From Candidatus Krumholzibacteriota bacterium (GTDB taxonomy: Bacteria; Krumholzibacteriota; Krumholzibacteriia; LZORAL124-64-63): a DNA stretch of 41,235 bases. The stretch lies in contig JAJRZA010000069.1 in assembly GCA_024275485.1 (NCBI GenBank), positions 1 to 41,235 of the forward strand, written 5' to 3'. Below, one piece after another: positions 14,672 to 22,635 of the stretch. The first letter of the stretch is position 1. Each line of letters begins with the position of its first letter. The notes beneath the pieces are model-generated. The model searched no databases. It worked only from the letters and a program-made list of their open reading frames with translations, and was not told the origin of the DNA. The position numbers were made by a program, and so were the translations under genes.

Positions 14672-17600
14672 TCATTTCTCTTCAAACGTCAAACTAGCCA
14701 GGTGCACCAAAGACGTCCAGCGCCGGTCGATGAAATCCTGTCCAAGTTTGGTCAGTGCCGTAGCCATCTCCGGATCCGATTTCTGCAGCATGCGGAAACG
14801 ATTCTCGGTAGCGGCATAGTCGGCGAAGGTGAAAGTGGGAGCCTTGCAGTCCAGCTTCAATGGTGCCTTGCCGGTGGGGATCCGTCTAGGATCGTACCGG
14901 TAAATAGGCCAGTAGCCGGACTTGACGGCCAGATCCTGGTGGGTGTTGCCGTCACCCAGATCGTATCCATGCTCAATGCAGGGGCTGTTGGCAATGATCA
15001 GGCTGGGCCCGTCGTAGCTTTCAGCTTCCTTGATGGCGTTGATGGTCTGGGAATCCTTGGCGCCGAAAGCCACCTGGGCCACATAAACGTGGCCGTAGCT
15101 CATGGTGATCAGGCCGAGATCCTTCTTACCGATGGCCTTGCCACCGGTGGCAAACTTGGCCACCGCGGCAATGGGCGTGGCTTTGGAGGCCTGCCCACCG
15201 GTGTTGGAGTAGACCTCGGTATCCAGCACCAGCACGTTGACGTTCTTGTCCGACGCCATCACGTGATCCAGGCCACCGTAGCCGATGTCATAGGCCCAAC
15301 CATCGCCACCAACAATCCACACGCTCTTTTTGACAAGGTAGTCGGCCAATTCCATCAGGCGATGGGCATCGCCAGACTCGTTTCCTTTCAGCTTTTGCTT
15401 CAAGGCTTCTACTCGCAGGCGTTGGTCCACGAAGTCCTGCTCGGTCTCCATACCAGCTTCCAGGAGGTCCGAAACCAGGTCGGCACCAATTACCTTTGAC
15501 AGCTTGCTGGTCAAGTGGTGCGCTTCTTGGGTCATCATGTCCACTGAAAGACGGAAGCCAAAGCCGAATTCGGCGTTGTCCTCGAACAGACTGTTGGACC
15601 AGGCCACACCGCGACCGTCGCTGTTCTGGCTGTAGGGTGTCGTTGGCAGGTTGCCACCGTAGATGCTGCTGCAGCCGGTTGCATTGGCCATCATGGTGCG
15701 GTCACCAAACAACTGGGTGACCAGCTTGATGTAGGGAGTTTCACCACATCCGGGGCAGGCACCGGAAAACTCGAACAGGGGCTCGAAGAACTGGCTGCCC
15801 TTGATGTTGGTCTTGACCTTGGTCCGGTCGGGGTTGGGAAGGTCCAGGAAGAAGTCCCAGTTGTCGCGCTCGCTGTCCCGCAGGGGAGCCTGGTCGGCCA
15901 TGAACAGAGCCTTGCGCTCGGGATTCGCCCGGTCCACACCGGGGCATTCCTCGACGCACAGACGGCAACCGGTGCAATCTTCAGGGGCCACCTGGATGGT
16001 GTATTTGGTGCCGGCGAAATCCTTGGCCTTGTAATCGAGGGCCTTGAATGTATCCGGGGCTCCGACCAGCAGCTCCGGCTCGTAAACCTTGGCGCGGATG
16101 GCCGCATGGGGGCAAACAAACGCGCACTTGTTGCACTGGATACAAAGTTCGTCCTCCCACACGGGAATTTCCTGGGCGATGTTGCGTTTTTCCCACTTGG
16201 CGGTACCGGTGGGCCAGGTGCCGTCGGGCGTAAAGGCACTGACCGGGAGCAGGTCGCCGTTTCCGGCCAGCATCATGGCCGATACCTGTTTGACGAACTC
16301 GGGGGCATCATCGGACACTATGGCAGAGCGAACCTTGGTGCTGGTCACTTCGCCTGGCAGTTCAACCTCGTGCATGTTCTCCAGGGCCGAATCCACCGCC
16401 GCATAGTTCATGTCGACGATCTTCTTGCCCTTTTTGCCGTAGGTCTTGTCGATGGCGTCCTTGATCTTGGCGATGGCCTCGTCAGGCTCCAGCACGCCAC
16501 TGATGGCAAAGAAGCAAGTCTGCATGACGGTGTTGATGCGTCCGCCCATGCCGGCTTCCCGGGCCACCTTCACGGCGTCGATAACATAGAGCCGGGCCTT
16601 GCGGCTCAGCAGACTGTCCTGCACCTCGCGGGGCAGTTTGTCCCAGGCTTCGTTGGGCCCGTAGGGGCTGTTGACCAAGAAGGTCCCGCCGGGCATGAGT
16701 GCTTCCAGCATGTCGAACTGGTCGAGGAAGGTCCACTGATGGCAGGCCACGAAATTGGCATGCCGAATCAGGTAGGGGGTGCGCAGGGTCTCGGGGCCGA
16801 AACGAAGGTGGCTGATGGTCACCGCACCGGCCTTCTTGGAATCGTAAACGAAATAACCCTGGGCGTGGTTGTCGGTGCCCTCGCCGATGATCTTGATGGA
16901 GTTCTTGTTGGCACCCACGGTACCATCGGAACCCAGACCGTAGAACATGGCGCGCACCACTTTGTCGTCTTCGATGTCGAAGCTCGCGTCGAAATCCAGC
17001 GAGGTGCCGCTGACATCATCGTTGATACCGACGGTGAAATGGTTCTTTGGTTTGTCCTGGGCCAGGTTTTCGAAAACCGACTTGATCATGGCGGGGTTGA
17101 ATTCCTTGCTGGAGAGACCGTAACGTCCACCAACGATCTTCACATCGTCGGCAAAGGGGCTGGTTCCTTCGGCCTGGGCTTCTGCCATGGTAGTCAGAAC
17201 ATCCATGTACAGGGGTTCGCCGGGACAGCCGGGCTCTTTGGTGCGATCCAGCACGCCAATGCTCTTGACGGTGCTGGGCATGGCAGCCAGGAAGTGTTCG
17301 GCGCTGAAGGGCCGGAAAAGGCGCACTTTCAGCACGCCGACCTTGGCGCCCTGGGCATTCATGTGGTCGACCACATTGTGGATGGCGTCGCAACCACTGC
17401 CCATGGCCAGGATCACGTGCTGAGCATCGGCGGCTCCGTGATACTCGAACAGTTTGTACTGCCGGCCGGTGAGGGCGGCAAACTTGTCCATGGCCTTGAC
17501 CATCACTTCGGGACAGGCGGCGTAGAAGGGAGACGAGGCCTCACGGGCCTGGAAGAAGCAGTCCGGGTTCTGGGCTGTTCCCCTGAGCTGGGGCTTGTCC

Positions 17601-18229
17601 GGAGTCAGGCCACGACCGCGGTGGGCGCTGACCATCTCTACAGTGATCATGTGCAGGATGTCGTCGTTGGTCAGCTCTTCGATCTTGCTCACTTCATGAC
17701 TGGTTCGGAACCCGTCAAAGAAGTGCAGAAAGGGAATGCGACTTTCCAGGCTTGCGGCCTGGGAGATCAGGGCAAAGTCGTGGACTTCCTGCACCGTGGT
17801 GGCCCCCAGCATGCCCCAGCCGGTCTGGCGACAGGCATAAATGTCCGAGTGATCGCCAAAGATGGACAAGGCGTGGGTGGCAATGGTGCGAGCAGCGATG
17901 TGAAAGACTGTGCCGGTCAACTCACCGGCTATCTTGTACATGTTGGGGATCATCAGCAGAAGACCCTGACTTGCGGTGAAGGTGGTGGTCAGGCTGCCCG
18001 CCTGAAGGGCTCCGTGCACGGCGCCTGCGGCCCCACCTTCGGATTGCATCTCCGTCACGTTCGGAACAATGCCCCAAACGTTTTTATCACCATTGGCACT
18101 CCAGGCATCGGAATGCTCGCCCATGGGGCTGCTTGGGGTGATGGGGTAAATGGCGATGACTTCATTGGCCCGGTGTGCAACCGAGGCGGCGGCTTCATTG
18201 CCGTCAACGAGGATCATCCTGCGTGTCAT
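14672..18229 (-). CDS. nifJ: pyruvate:ferredoxin (flavodoxin) oxidoreductase
   Basis: A 1185-residue single-chain PFOR, the usual length. Domain I carries YPITPSSPMGE (residues 28-38). A 2x[4Fe-4S] ferredoxin domain follows with CIQCNKCAFVCP (about 695) and CTGCRLCVEECPG (about 755). The C-terminal TPP domain has GACPGCGE (about 820, cluster-binding Cys) and GGDGWAYDIGYGG (about 972). It converts pyruvate and CoA to acetyl-CoA and CO2, reducing ferredoxin in the cytoplasm, and is oxygen sensitive in most organisms. AGGAG five bases before ATG fixes the start. The fpr gene nearby could pass the electrons to NADP+. It may be co-transcribed with the secreted-protein gene upstream (131-base gap), which contains a hairpin. 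Confidence 0.95.
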   Translation of the reverse strand: MTRRMILVDGNEAAASVAHRANEVIAIYPITPSSPMGEHSDAWSANGDKNVWGIVPNVTEMQSEGGAAGAVHGALQAGSLTTTFTASQGLLLMIPNMYKIAGELTGTVFHIAARTIATHALSIFGDHSDIYACRQTGWGMLGATTVQEVHDFALISQAASLESRIPFLHFFDGFRTSHEVSKIEELTNDDILHMITVEMVSAHRGRGLTPDKPQLRGTAQNPDCFFQAREASSPFYAACPEVMVKAMDKFAALTGRQYKLFEYHGAADAQHVILAMGSGCDAIHNVVDHMNAQGAKVGVLKVRLFRPFSAEHFLAAMPSTVKSIGVLDRTKEPGCPGEPLYMDVLTTMAEAQAEGTSPFADDVKIVGGRYGLSSKEFNPAMIKSVFENLAQDKPKNHFTVGINDDVSGTSLDFDASFDIEDDKVVRAMFYGLGSDGTVGANKNSIKIIGEGTDNHAQGYFVYDSKKAGAVTISHLRFGPETLRTPYLIRHANFVACHQWTFLDQFDMLEALMPGGTFLVNSPYGPNEAWDKLPREVQDSLLSRKARLYVIDAVKVAREAGMGGRINTVMQTCFFAISGVLEPDEAIAKIKDAIDKTYGKKGKKIVDMNYAAVDSALENMHEVELPGEVTSTKVRSAIVSDDAPEFVKQVSAMMLAGNGDLLPVSAFTPDGTWPTGTAKWEKRNIAQEIPVWEDELCIQCNKCAFVCPHAAIRAKVYEPELLVGAPDTFKALDYKAKDFAGTKYTIQVAPEDCTGCRLCVEECPGVDRANPERKALFMADQAPLRDSERDNWDFFLDLPNPDRTKVKTNIKGSQFFEPLFEFSGACPGCGETPYIKLVTQLFGDRTMMANATGCSSIYGGNLPTTPYSQNSDGRGVAWSNSLFEDNAEFGFGFRLSVDMMTQEAHHLTSKLSKVIGADLVSDLLEAGMETEQDFVDQRLRVEALKQKLKGNESGDAHRLMELADYLVKKSVWIVGGDGWAYDIGYGGLDHVMASDKNVNVLVLDTEVYSNTGGQASKATPIAAVAKFATGGKAIGKKDLGLITMSYGHVYVAQVAFGAKDSQTINAIKEAESYDGPSLIIANSPCIEHGYDLGDGNTHQDLAVKSGYWPIYRYDPRRIPTGKAPLKLDCKAPTFTFADYAATENRFRMLQKSDPEMATALTKLGQDFIDRRWTSLVHLASLTFEEK

Positions 18230-18255
18230 GTTTGCTCCTTTTTACGGTCAACAAG

Positions 18256-18283
18256 GAAGGCGACCCCCGCTTGGGGGGCCTTC
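18256..18283. other. GC-rich hairpin in the PFOR leader
   Basis: GAAGGC (18256-18261) pairs with GCCTTC (18278-18283), and CCCCC (18264-18268) with GGGGG (18273-18277), loop GCTT. On the plus strand ATTTTTC follows, so it has the form of a terminator there, yet no plus-strand gene ends here. On the minus strand it lies 27 bases before the PFOR start with no T run. It may block antisense transcription or act on the PFOR leader. Confidence 0.5.
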
Positions 18284-18360
18284 ATTTTTCTTGGGTTTTG
18301 TTAGATGTTAGGCAAGAAAAGGTGCCCGGTCCAGGAAGCATTGCGATTTGGCGTATTTTG

Positions 18361-18963
18361 TCAGCGATAAAGGGCTTTCACTTGATCCCAGTCTTGGCCG
18401 TCAGTGGCCTGGGGAATGTTGATAATCTGGAACACCGGACAGTCTTCACAACGATTGGGCCAGTTGAAAGGTTGCCGCATCGATGGCGAGGTTTCCCAGG
18501 CAAACCCCATGTATTCGTGGTCAACCCACAAGGGATCCGCCGACAGGAAGAACTGTTGGGGATCGTCGTCGATAACCAACAGATCCAGCGTGGCCAGGTG
18601 GACCATGCCGTTGACCGCCATCAGGGGCTCCAGGGTGGTAACCTGGAAGTTGTAGGGTTGTGGATGGGCGTTGATGCCGCGTCCCATGAAGTTGGTGTCG
18701 GTCAGCAAGATCCCGGGCGGAAGGATGATGGCGCAATCCCAGGCCACAATGCCTTGGGGGTGATCATAACCATAAACCATCAAATACAGACTAAGAGGGC
18801 CGGCAGGATAATCGGCCAATTCGAAAACACCGGTTTCATCTGCCTCGGTGGAAAGCCCCAGGACGTCGTGGCCAGCATGGATGTCGGCAAAAGCGGATTG
18901 GCAAGCGACCGTGACCAACAGAAGAGCCACCATTGTGGCAGGGATATTCAATTGCAACTTCAT
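18361..18963 (-). CDS. secreted protein of unknown function
   Basis: A 200-residue protein with a clear signal peptide (MKLQLNIPATMVALLLVTVA to SAFA), so it is exported. The mature part contains LADYPAGPLSLYLMVY, GIVAWDCAIILPPG and FFLSADPLWVDHEYMGFAW. The GIVAWDC type of segment recurs in secreted proteins of Krumholzibacteria/Eisenbacteria-like genomes, where it remains uncharacterised; that comparison is from memory. Two cysteines (CEDC) lie near the C-terminus. Start ATG 18963 follows GGGAG by six bases. Upstream of PFOR on the same strand; no functional link is evident. Confidence 0.6.
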   Translation of the reverse strand: MKLQLNIPATMVALLLVTVACQSAFADIHAGHDVLGLSTEADETGVFELADYPAGPLSLYLMVYGYDHPQGIVAWDCAIILPPGILLTDTNFMGRGINAHPQPYNFQVTTLEPLMAVNGMVHLATLDLLVIDDDPQQFFLSADPLWVDHEYMGFAWETSPSMRQPFNWPNRCEDCPVFQIINIPQATDGQDWDQVKALYR

Positions 18964-19089
18964 GATCGTCTCCCTGAAAATGTAACTGCTTCGGCAGATG
19001 ATGAGATCTACGGTGAATGTTTGCTGCTGGCCTCGCCGTGTCCAAAGGGGATTTTGCCGGATTTCACATCACAATTCAAGACCAAAAAG

Positions 19090-19773
19090 TCAGTCCTCAG
19101 TTTGATTCCAGTCGTGTTCCGGGTTATTGAAGGCTCCAAATCCCGAAGAGCGGGTTGCAGCCAACTCAATTGCCCAATTGTTTTCGGATTTTTTTACGTC
19201 GGTACCCACGAGGTAAATGCTCAGTCCCAGGAGGGTCAGCAGCAGGGAGTCCAGTCCGGAATCGGCAATTTTTCCCAAGGGGGGCAGCACTCCCAGAATC
19301 CTGAATCCAATTTTAATAAACTGAAGCAGGGCCGCGGTCACCATGAGATTCGAGGACCATTTCCCCAGCAACTTCCTTTCCTGGAAGACAAAAAAGACCA
19401 GCAAAAGATTTCGCCCAATAGACAATGAAATGTTCGGCAGGGGCGGAGCGACCCCGGCAAAAAGAACCACCAGGAGAAAAACTCCATTCAGAAGATGGAA
19501 CCCGCCGACAAACAGTCCAAAACGGCTGAGAAAGGGCTGCACCCCGATCCAGACGAACCCGGCGGCCAGCAGCCACAAGGCCAGAATCCAGCTGAGCCAA
19601 GCGACGGTGACCAGCAAACCCGGAGCCGGCCCTGCGCTGGACGCAATAAAGTCGGAGACAAAATTTCCGACCGTGCCGACGATGGTCATCAGCGCACCCG
19701 CATGCAGCAAGGTGCTGCCGCGCAGGCCGCCGTTGATTTCAGCCCAGGGATTTTCGGGTTTTGATTGATTCAT
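19090..19773 (-). CDS. polytopic membrane protein, unknown
   Basis: A 227-residue protein with about six hydrophobic helices (for example LLVTVAWLSWILALWLLAAG, LLNGVFLLVVLFAGV and LDSLLLTLLGLSIYLVGTD). The N-terminus is hydrophilic (MNQSKPENPWAEINGG) and the C-terminal tail is polar, about 30 residues. AGGAG six bases before the ATG makes the start firm. No family is recognised; the even spacing of helices and lack of charged residues in them do not point to a transporter class. Divergent from the P-loop gene with a 158-base gap in which no clear promoter was seen. Confidence 0.6.
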   Translation of the reverse strand: MNQSKPENPWAEINGGLRGSTLLHAGALMTIVGTVGNFVSDFIASSAGPAPGLLVTVAWLSWILALWLLAAGFVWIGVQPFLSRFGLFVGGFHLLNGVFLLVVLFAGVAPPLPNISLSIGRNLLLVFFVFQERKLLGKWSSNLMVTAALLQFIKIGFRILGVLPPLGKIADSGLDSLLLTLLGLSIYLVGTDVKKSENNWAIELAATRSSGFGAFNNPEHDWNQTED

Positions 19774-19931
19774 TTTTGGCTCCTGCCGGCAGACACGGCT
19801 TCAGGGTTATGCGCGCGAAGCTTAGTATTCTCTCAGAGATTATTCAACCCCGGCTTTGCTGCCGACCTTTCGGGATGATATTTGTCTCTCCACTCTTTGA
19901 CATTTTTGGCCCACGGGGCTTTAATGCTCAT

Positions 19932-20486
19932 ATGAAAATCGCATTCATCGGCACCCACGGGGTGGGCAAAACCACCCTCTGTTTCGAACTGGCCGCAGCC
20001 CTCAAACGGCTGGATTTGAGTGTTGACCTGGTCAAGGAGGTGGCTCGGGGTTGTCCTTTGCCCATCAACCGAAACACCACCAGGGACGCTCAGAACTGGA
20101 TCTTGCATACCCAGGTGGCCAGTGAAATCGAGCTGGCCGCGGATTTCGACGTCATCGTGTGCGATCGGGCAGTGCTCGACAACTATGCCTACATGGTTCA
20201 TGCCGAAGGGCGGCGTCCGGAAATTGAACCATTCATCCGACATTGGCTCGAAAGTTATGACCTGCTGGTCAAGGTCCCCGTCATCAACGCCCCATCATTT
20301 GATGGTACGCGCGACACCTCGGTGTAATTCCAGATGGGTATCGACCAACTCATCGACCAACTTTTGGCCGAATTCGAGGTGCAGTGCCTGGAATTGCCCA
20401 GCGGCTCCCATGACGGTTGGGTGGGTAGGGTGCTGGAGGCCATGGACCTGCCCGGAGAACCACCCCAATTGGACCTCTTTTCCTGA
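19932..20486 (+). pseudogene. NadR/Ttd14-like P-loop ATPase, interrupted by in-frame TAA
   Basis: The frame from ATG 19932 encodes a P-loop protein: FIGTHGVGKTTLCFELAAAL (Walker A at residues 7-15), a base-binding-like middle, VIVCDRAVLDNYAYMVH and DLLVKVPV. Codon 132 (20325-20327) is TAA, just after the conserved DGTRDTS. The same frame then continues 52 codons (FQMGIDQLIDQLLAEFEVQC to PPQLDLFS) to TGA at 20484, exactly as AAA_28/NadR-kinase-like proteins do. A single G-to-T change (GAA to TAA) would explain it; frame and codon pattern are intact on both sides. Alternatives are a sequencing error or a truncated but active product. The substrate is unknown. Confidence 0.65.
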
Positions 20487-20620
20487 CCTGAACCCTTCTG
20501 GTTCAATCATTGCTACAATTTGAGGTGGAAGACGAATGGGAACCTATTGACGTTCCGGGGTTGAAGAGAAACCACCGGAAACCCACTTTCGAACAGGCGG
20601 AGCGCTACACCTTGTCCGGC

Positions 20621-21481
20621 ATGAAACTTCGAGTGATGACTTTTAATCTTTTGACTTCCACCAAGCAGAAGCGTCGGCATCCGTGGCGTTTGCGCCGGCG
20701 GAACATCGCCCGGATTTTCAAGCGATGGCAGCCCGATGTGGTGGGCACCCAGGAGGCCAATTTTCGCCAATTGAAAGAATTGTCCGAGCTGCTGCCCGAT
20801 TACGATTTTCTGGGTGAAGGAAATCTGGGCAGAAGCATGGCCCACAGCGACAGCAACTGGTATTGCGCCACATTCTACCGCAGGGATCGGGTTCGACCCA
20901 TGTACTCTTCTGGATCCGGCGAAGCCCTTTGGCTGTCTCCTACACCAGAAATCCCCGCTTCTCAGTTTCATCTTGGCACCCGTCCGCGTCTGGTAACCTG
21001 GAACAACTTCGAATTCCTCGGCTCGGCCCAGCCGTTTGTTTTTGGCACCACCCATCTGGAGGCGGTCAACAGCTGGCACCGGCAACGCAGTGTCGACCTG
21101 CTGCGCCAGCATGTCAGTGGCAAAGTTGCCGAACTGGGTTCCGAAATTCCCGTTTTCCTGACCGGCGACTTCAACGCGGTGGCGGATTCACCGGAGATCA
21201 AGGCCCTGTTGGACCAGAGTCTACCCCACGAGTCAATGTTTGATGCCTGGGCCGAGGCTCACGGCGGTGAATCACCCGAAGGCGCCACCTTCCGCGGCCT
21301 CGGGTTGCGCGATCGCCTCGGTCATGCCCTGCTGGGGCCGCGGCGCATCGACTACGTATTCTTCCGTCCCCGTCTGGAAATTCAAACCGTGCAACGAGTT
21401 GGCTTCGAAGGGTTTGACCACCGCCGCCTTGCTCTACCATCGGATCATTATCCGGTGTGTGCCGATTTTCACCTTGCCTGA
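20621..21481 (+). CDS. endonuclease/exonuclease/phosphatase family protein
   Basis: An EEP-fold metal-dependent hydrolase of about 286 residues from the ATG at 20621. Motifs in order: LRVMTFNLL, VVGTQEANFRQLKEL (metal Glu), FGTTHLEAVNSWHRQRSVDLL (HLE), PVFLTGDFNAVADSPEI (GDFN), IDYVFFRP and LALPSDHYPVCADF (SDHYPV catalytic His). All catalytic residues are present. Related proteins act on nucleic acids, phosphoinositides or sphingomyelin; no substrate can be chosen, and no signal peptide is seen. The frame is open to TTG 20510, but that stretch has no ribosome site, so the start is uncertain by up to 37 residues. Confidence 0.8.
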   Translation: MKLRVMTFNLLTSTKQKRRHPWRLRRRNIARIFKRWQPDVVGTQEANFRQLKELSELLPDYDFLGEGNLGRSMAHSDSNWYCATFYRRDRVRPMYSSGSGEALWLSPTPEIPASQFHLGTRPRLVTWNNFEFLGSAQPFVFGTTHLEAVNSWHRQRSVDLLRQHVSGKVAELGSEIPVFLTGDFNAVADSPEIKALLDQSLPHESMFDAWAEAHGGESPEGATFRGLGLRDRLGHALLGPRRIDYVFFRPRLEIQTVQRVGFEGFDHRRLALPSDHYPVCADFHLA

Positions 21482-21553
21482 AAAGCGTCCAGCTGGTAAA
21501 ACAAGCGGCAGAAGTTACCTGCAGTGACCTGAATCTTTTTCTGGATGGTACCC

Positions 21554-22054
21554 ATGCCCGACCAGCATCCGACAATTTCCCCCGAAGTCCTGGAAAATGC
21601 ATTGCGAAAAATGCCGGCTCCTGTGGCGGTGATCGGCGCAGCCCACCAGGGGACCCTTGGCGGTCTGACCGCAGCCTGGTTGACTCGTGTATCCCTGGAT
21701 CCACCGCTTCTGCTGGTTGCCGTGGGGCACGAGCGTTTCACCTGGGGGCTGATGGACTCTTCTGATCAATTCACCGTGAGCCTGCCCACCGTGGAGCAGG
21801 TGCCCGAGGCCCGTCTTTTTGGCTTGAAAAGTCGGCGGGATGTGGACAAATGGTCCCAAGTGGACCACGTCTTGCTTGGAGATGGCATCCCGGCCCTGGA
21901 ACATTGCAGTGCGCGATTCCTGTGCCGCAAAACCGATGCTTTCACCACCGGAGACCACGATTGTTTCGTGGGACTGGTGATTGATGTGGGAATTCCTGGT
22001 GATCAGCCAGCCTTGCCCATGCGAGGTGCGGATTATGCTTCGGGCAGTGAATAA
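21554..22054 (+). CDS. flavin reductase-like FMN-binding protein
   Basis: About 166 residues with the flavin-reductase-like (split-barrel) pattern: LRKMPAPVAVIGAAHQGTLG, GLTAAWLTRVSLDPPLLLVA, FTWGLMDSSDQFTVSLP, LFGLKSRRDVDKW and an acidic DHDCFVGLVIDV strand. Members bind FMN and usually pair with an oxygenase or act as flavin or iron reductases. No partner is adjacent. ATG 21554 has GGATGG five bases upstream; ATG 21545, three codons earlier, is also possible. The gene follows the EEP gene by 72 bases on the same strand. Confidence 0.7.
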   Translation: MPDQHPTISPEVLENALRKMPAPVAVIGAAHQGTLGGLTAAWLTRVSLDPPLLLVAVGHERFTWGLMDSSDQFTVSLPTVEQVPEARLFGLKSRRDVDKWSQVDHVLLGDGIPALEHCSARFLCRKTDAFTTGDHDCFVGLVIDVGIPGDQPALPMRGADYASGSE

Positions 22055-22194
22055 CCGAGGCGTTTTAACCAGAATATGCCCAGGTCGCGGTTGCAATATT
22101 GTTCATTTCGGTTAGACTGTTATTATCCGGTTACGGGCGGATTGGTCGTTCGCTGACCGGGTGCGCGAGCTCAAAACGAAGGAGGGCCCGACGT

Positions 22195-22554
22195 ATGGAA
22201 CCTGCTACAAGCCTACCCATCTCTGAAATCTTCCCCCCTGAAATTCTATCTCTGCCCAAAGTCGAAGTTCCGGTGTCCGGTGTTTCCGGTTATTGCCTGA
22301 AAAACGACGAAAAGCAGGTGGTCTTTTTTGTATTTGAAGAGGGCGTGAGTGTACCGGACCATTCACACTGTGAGCAAAAGGGCATGGTGATTTCCGGAGA
22401 GATGATGATTGAAATCGGAGGCGAGACGAATCTCTACCAGGATGGAGATTCCTACATTATTCCCAACGATGTTAACCATCGGGTGAACTTCAGCCAGCGT
22501 ACGGTGCTGATCGACATGTCGGCCGCACCCAATCGATACGCTGTAGCCCCCTGA
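22195..22554 (+). CDS. single-domain cupin protein
   Basis: A 119-residue protein with a cupin_2-type barrel. VPDHSHCEQKGMVISGEMMI matches motif 1 (HxH then Glu then Gly), and GDSYIIPNDVNHRVNF matches motif 2 with the third His. A metal site of HxH ... E ... H is plausible. Such small cupins act as metal-dependent enzymes or ligand sensors, and the role cannot be read here. AAGGAGG lies nine bases before ATG 22195; the longer in-frame opening to 22099 has no such site. A strong terminator follows 26 bases after the stop. Confidence 0.75.
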   Translation: MEPATSLPISEIFPPEILSLPKVEVPVSGVSGYCLKNDEKQVVFFVFEEGVSVPDHSHCEQKGMVISGEMMIEIGGETNLYQDGDSYIIPNDVNHRVNFSQRTVLIDMSAAPNRYAVAP

Positions 22555-22579
22555 TTTGATTTTTTTCCTTGATCGGCAA

Positions 22580-22609
22580 AATGCCCGCTCCATTTTCGGA
22601 GCGGGCGTT
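22580..22609. terminator. bidirectional terminator between cupin and M16 genes
   Basis: A 12-bp stem, AATGCCCGCTCC (22580-22591) with GGAGCGGGCGTT (22598-22609), one G-U pair, loop ATTTTC. It lies between two convergent genes, with GCTTTTC on the plus side and an A/T-rich run on the other. Confidence 0.75.
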
Positions 22610-22635
22610 GCTTTTCAAACCAATTGATCCGACCA

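Noticed and set aside
16106-18304. 732-codon plus-strand frame over PFOR
   Set aside because: Antisense shadow of a highly biased, well-conserved gene; no ribosome site and no recognisable motif.
20325-20327. TAA in the P-loop gene as a recoded amino acid
   Set aside because: TAA ends many other genes here, and only UGA has a known recoding signal in the window.
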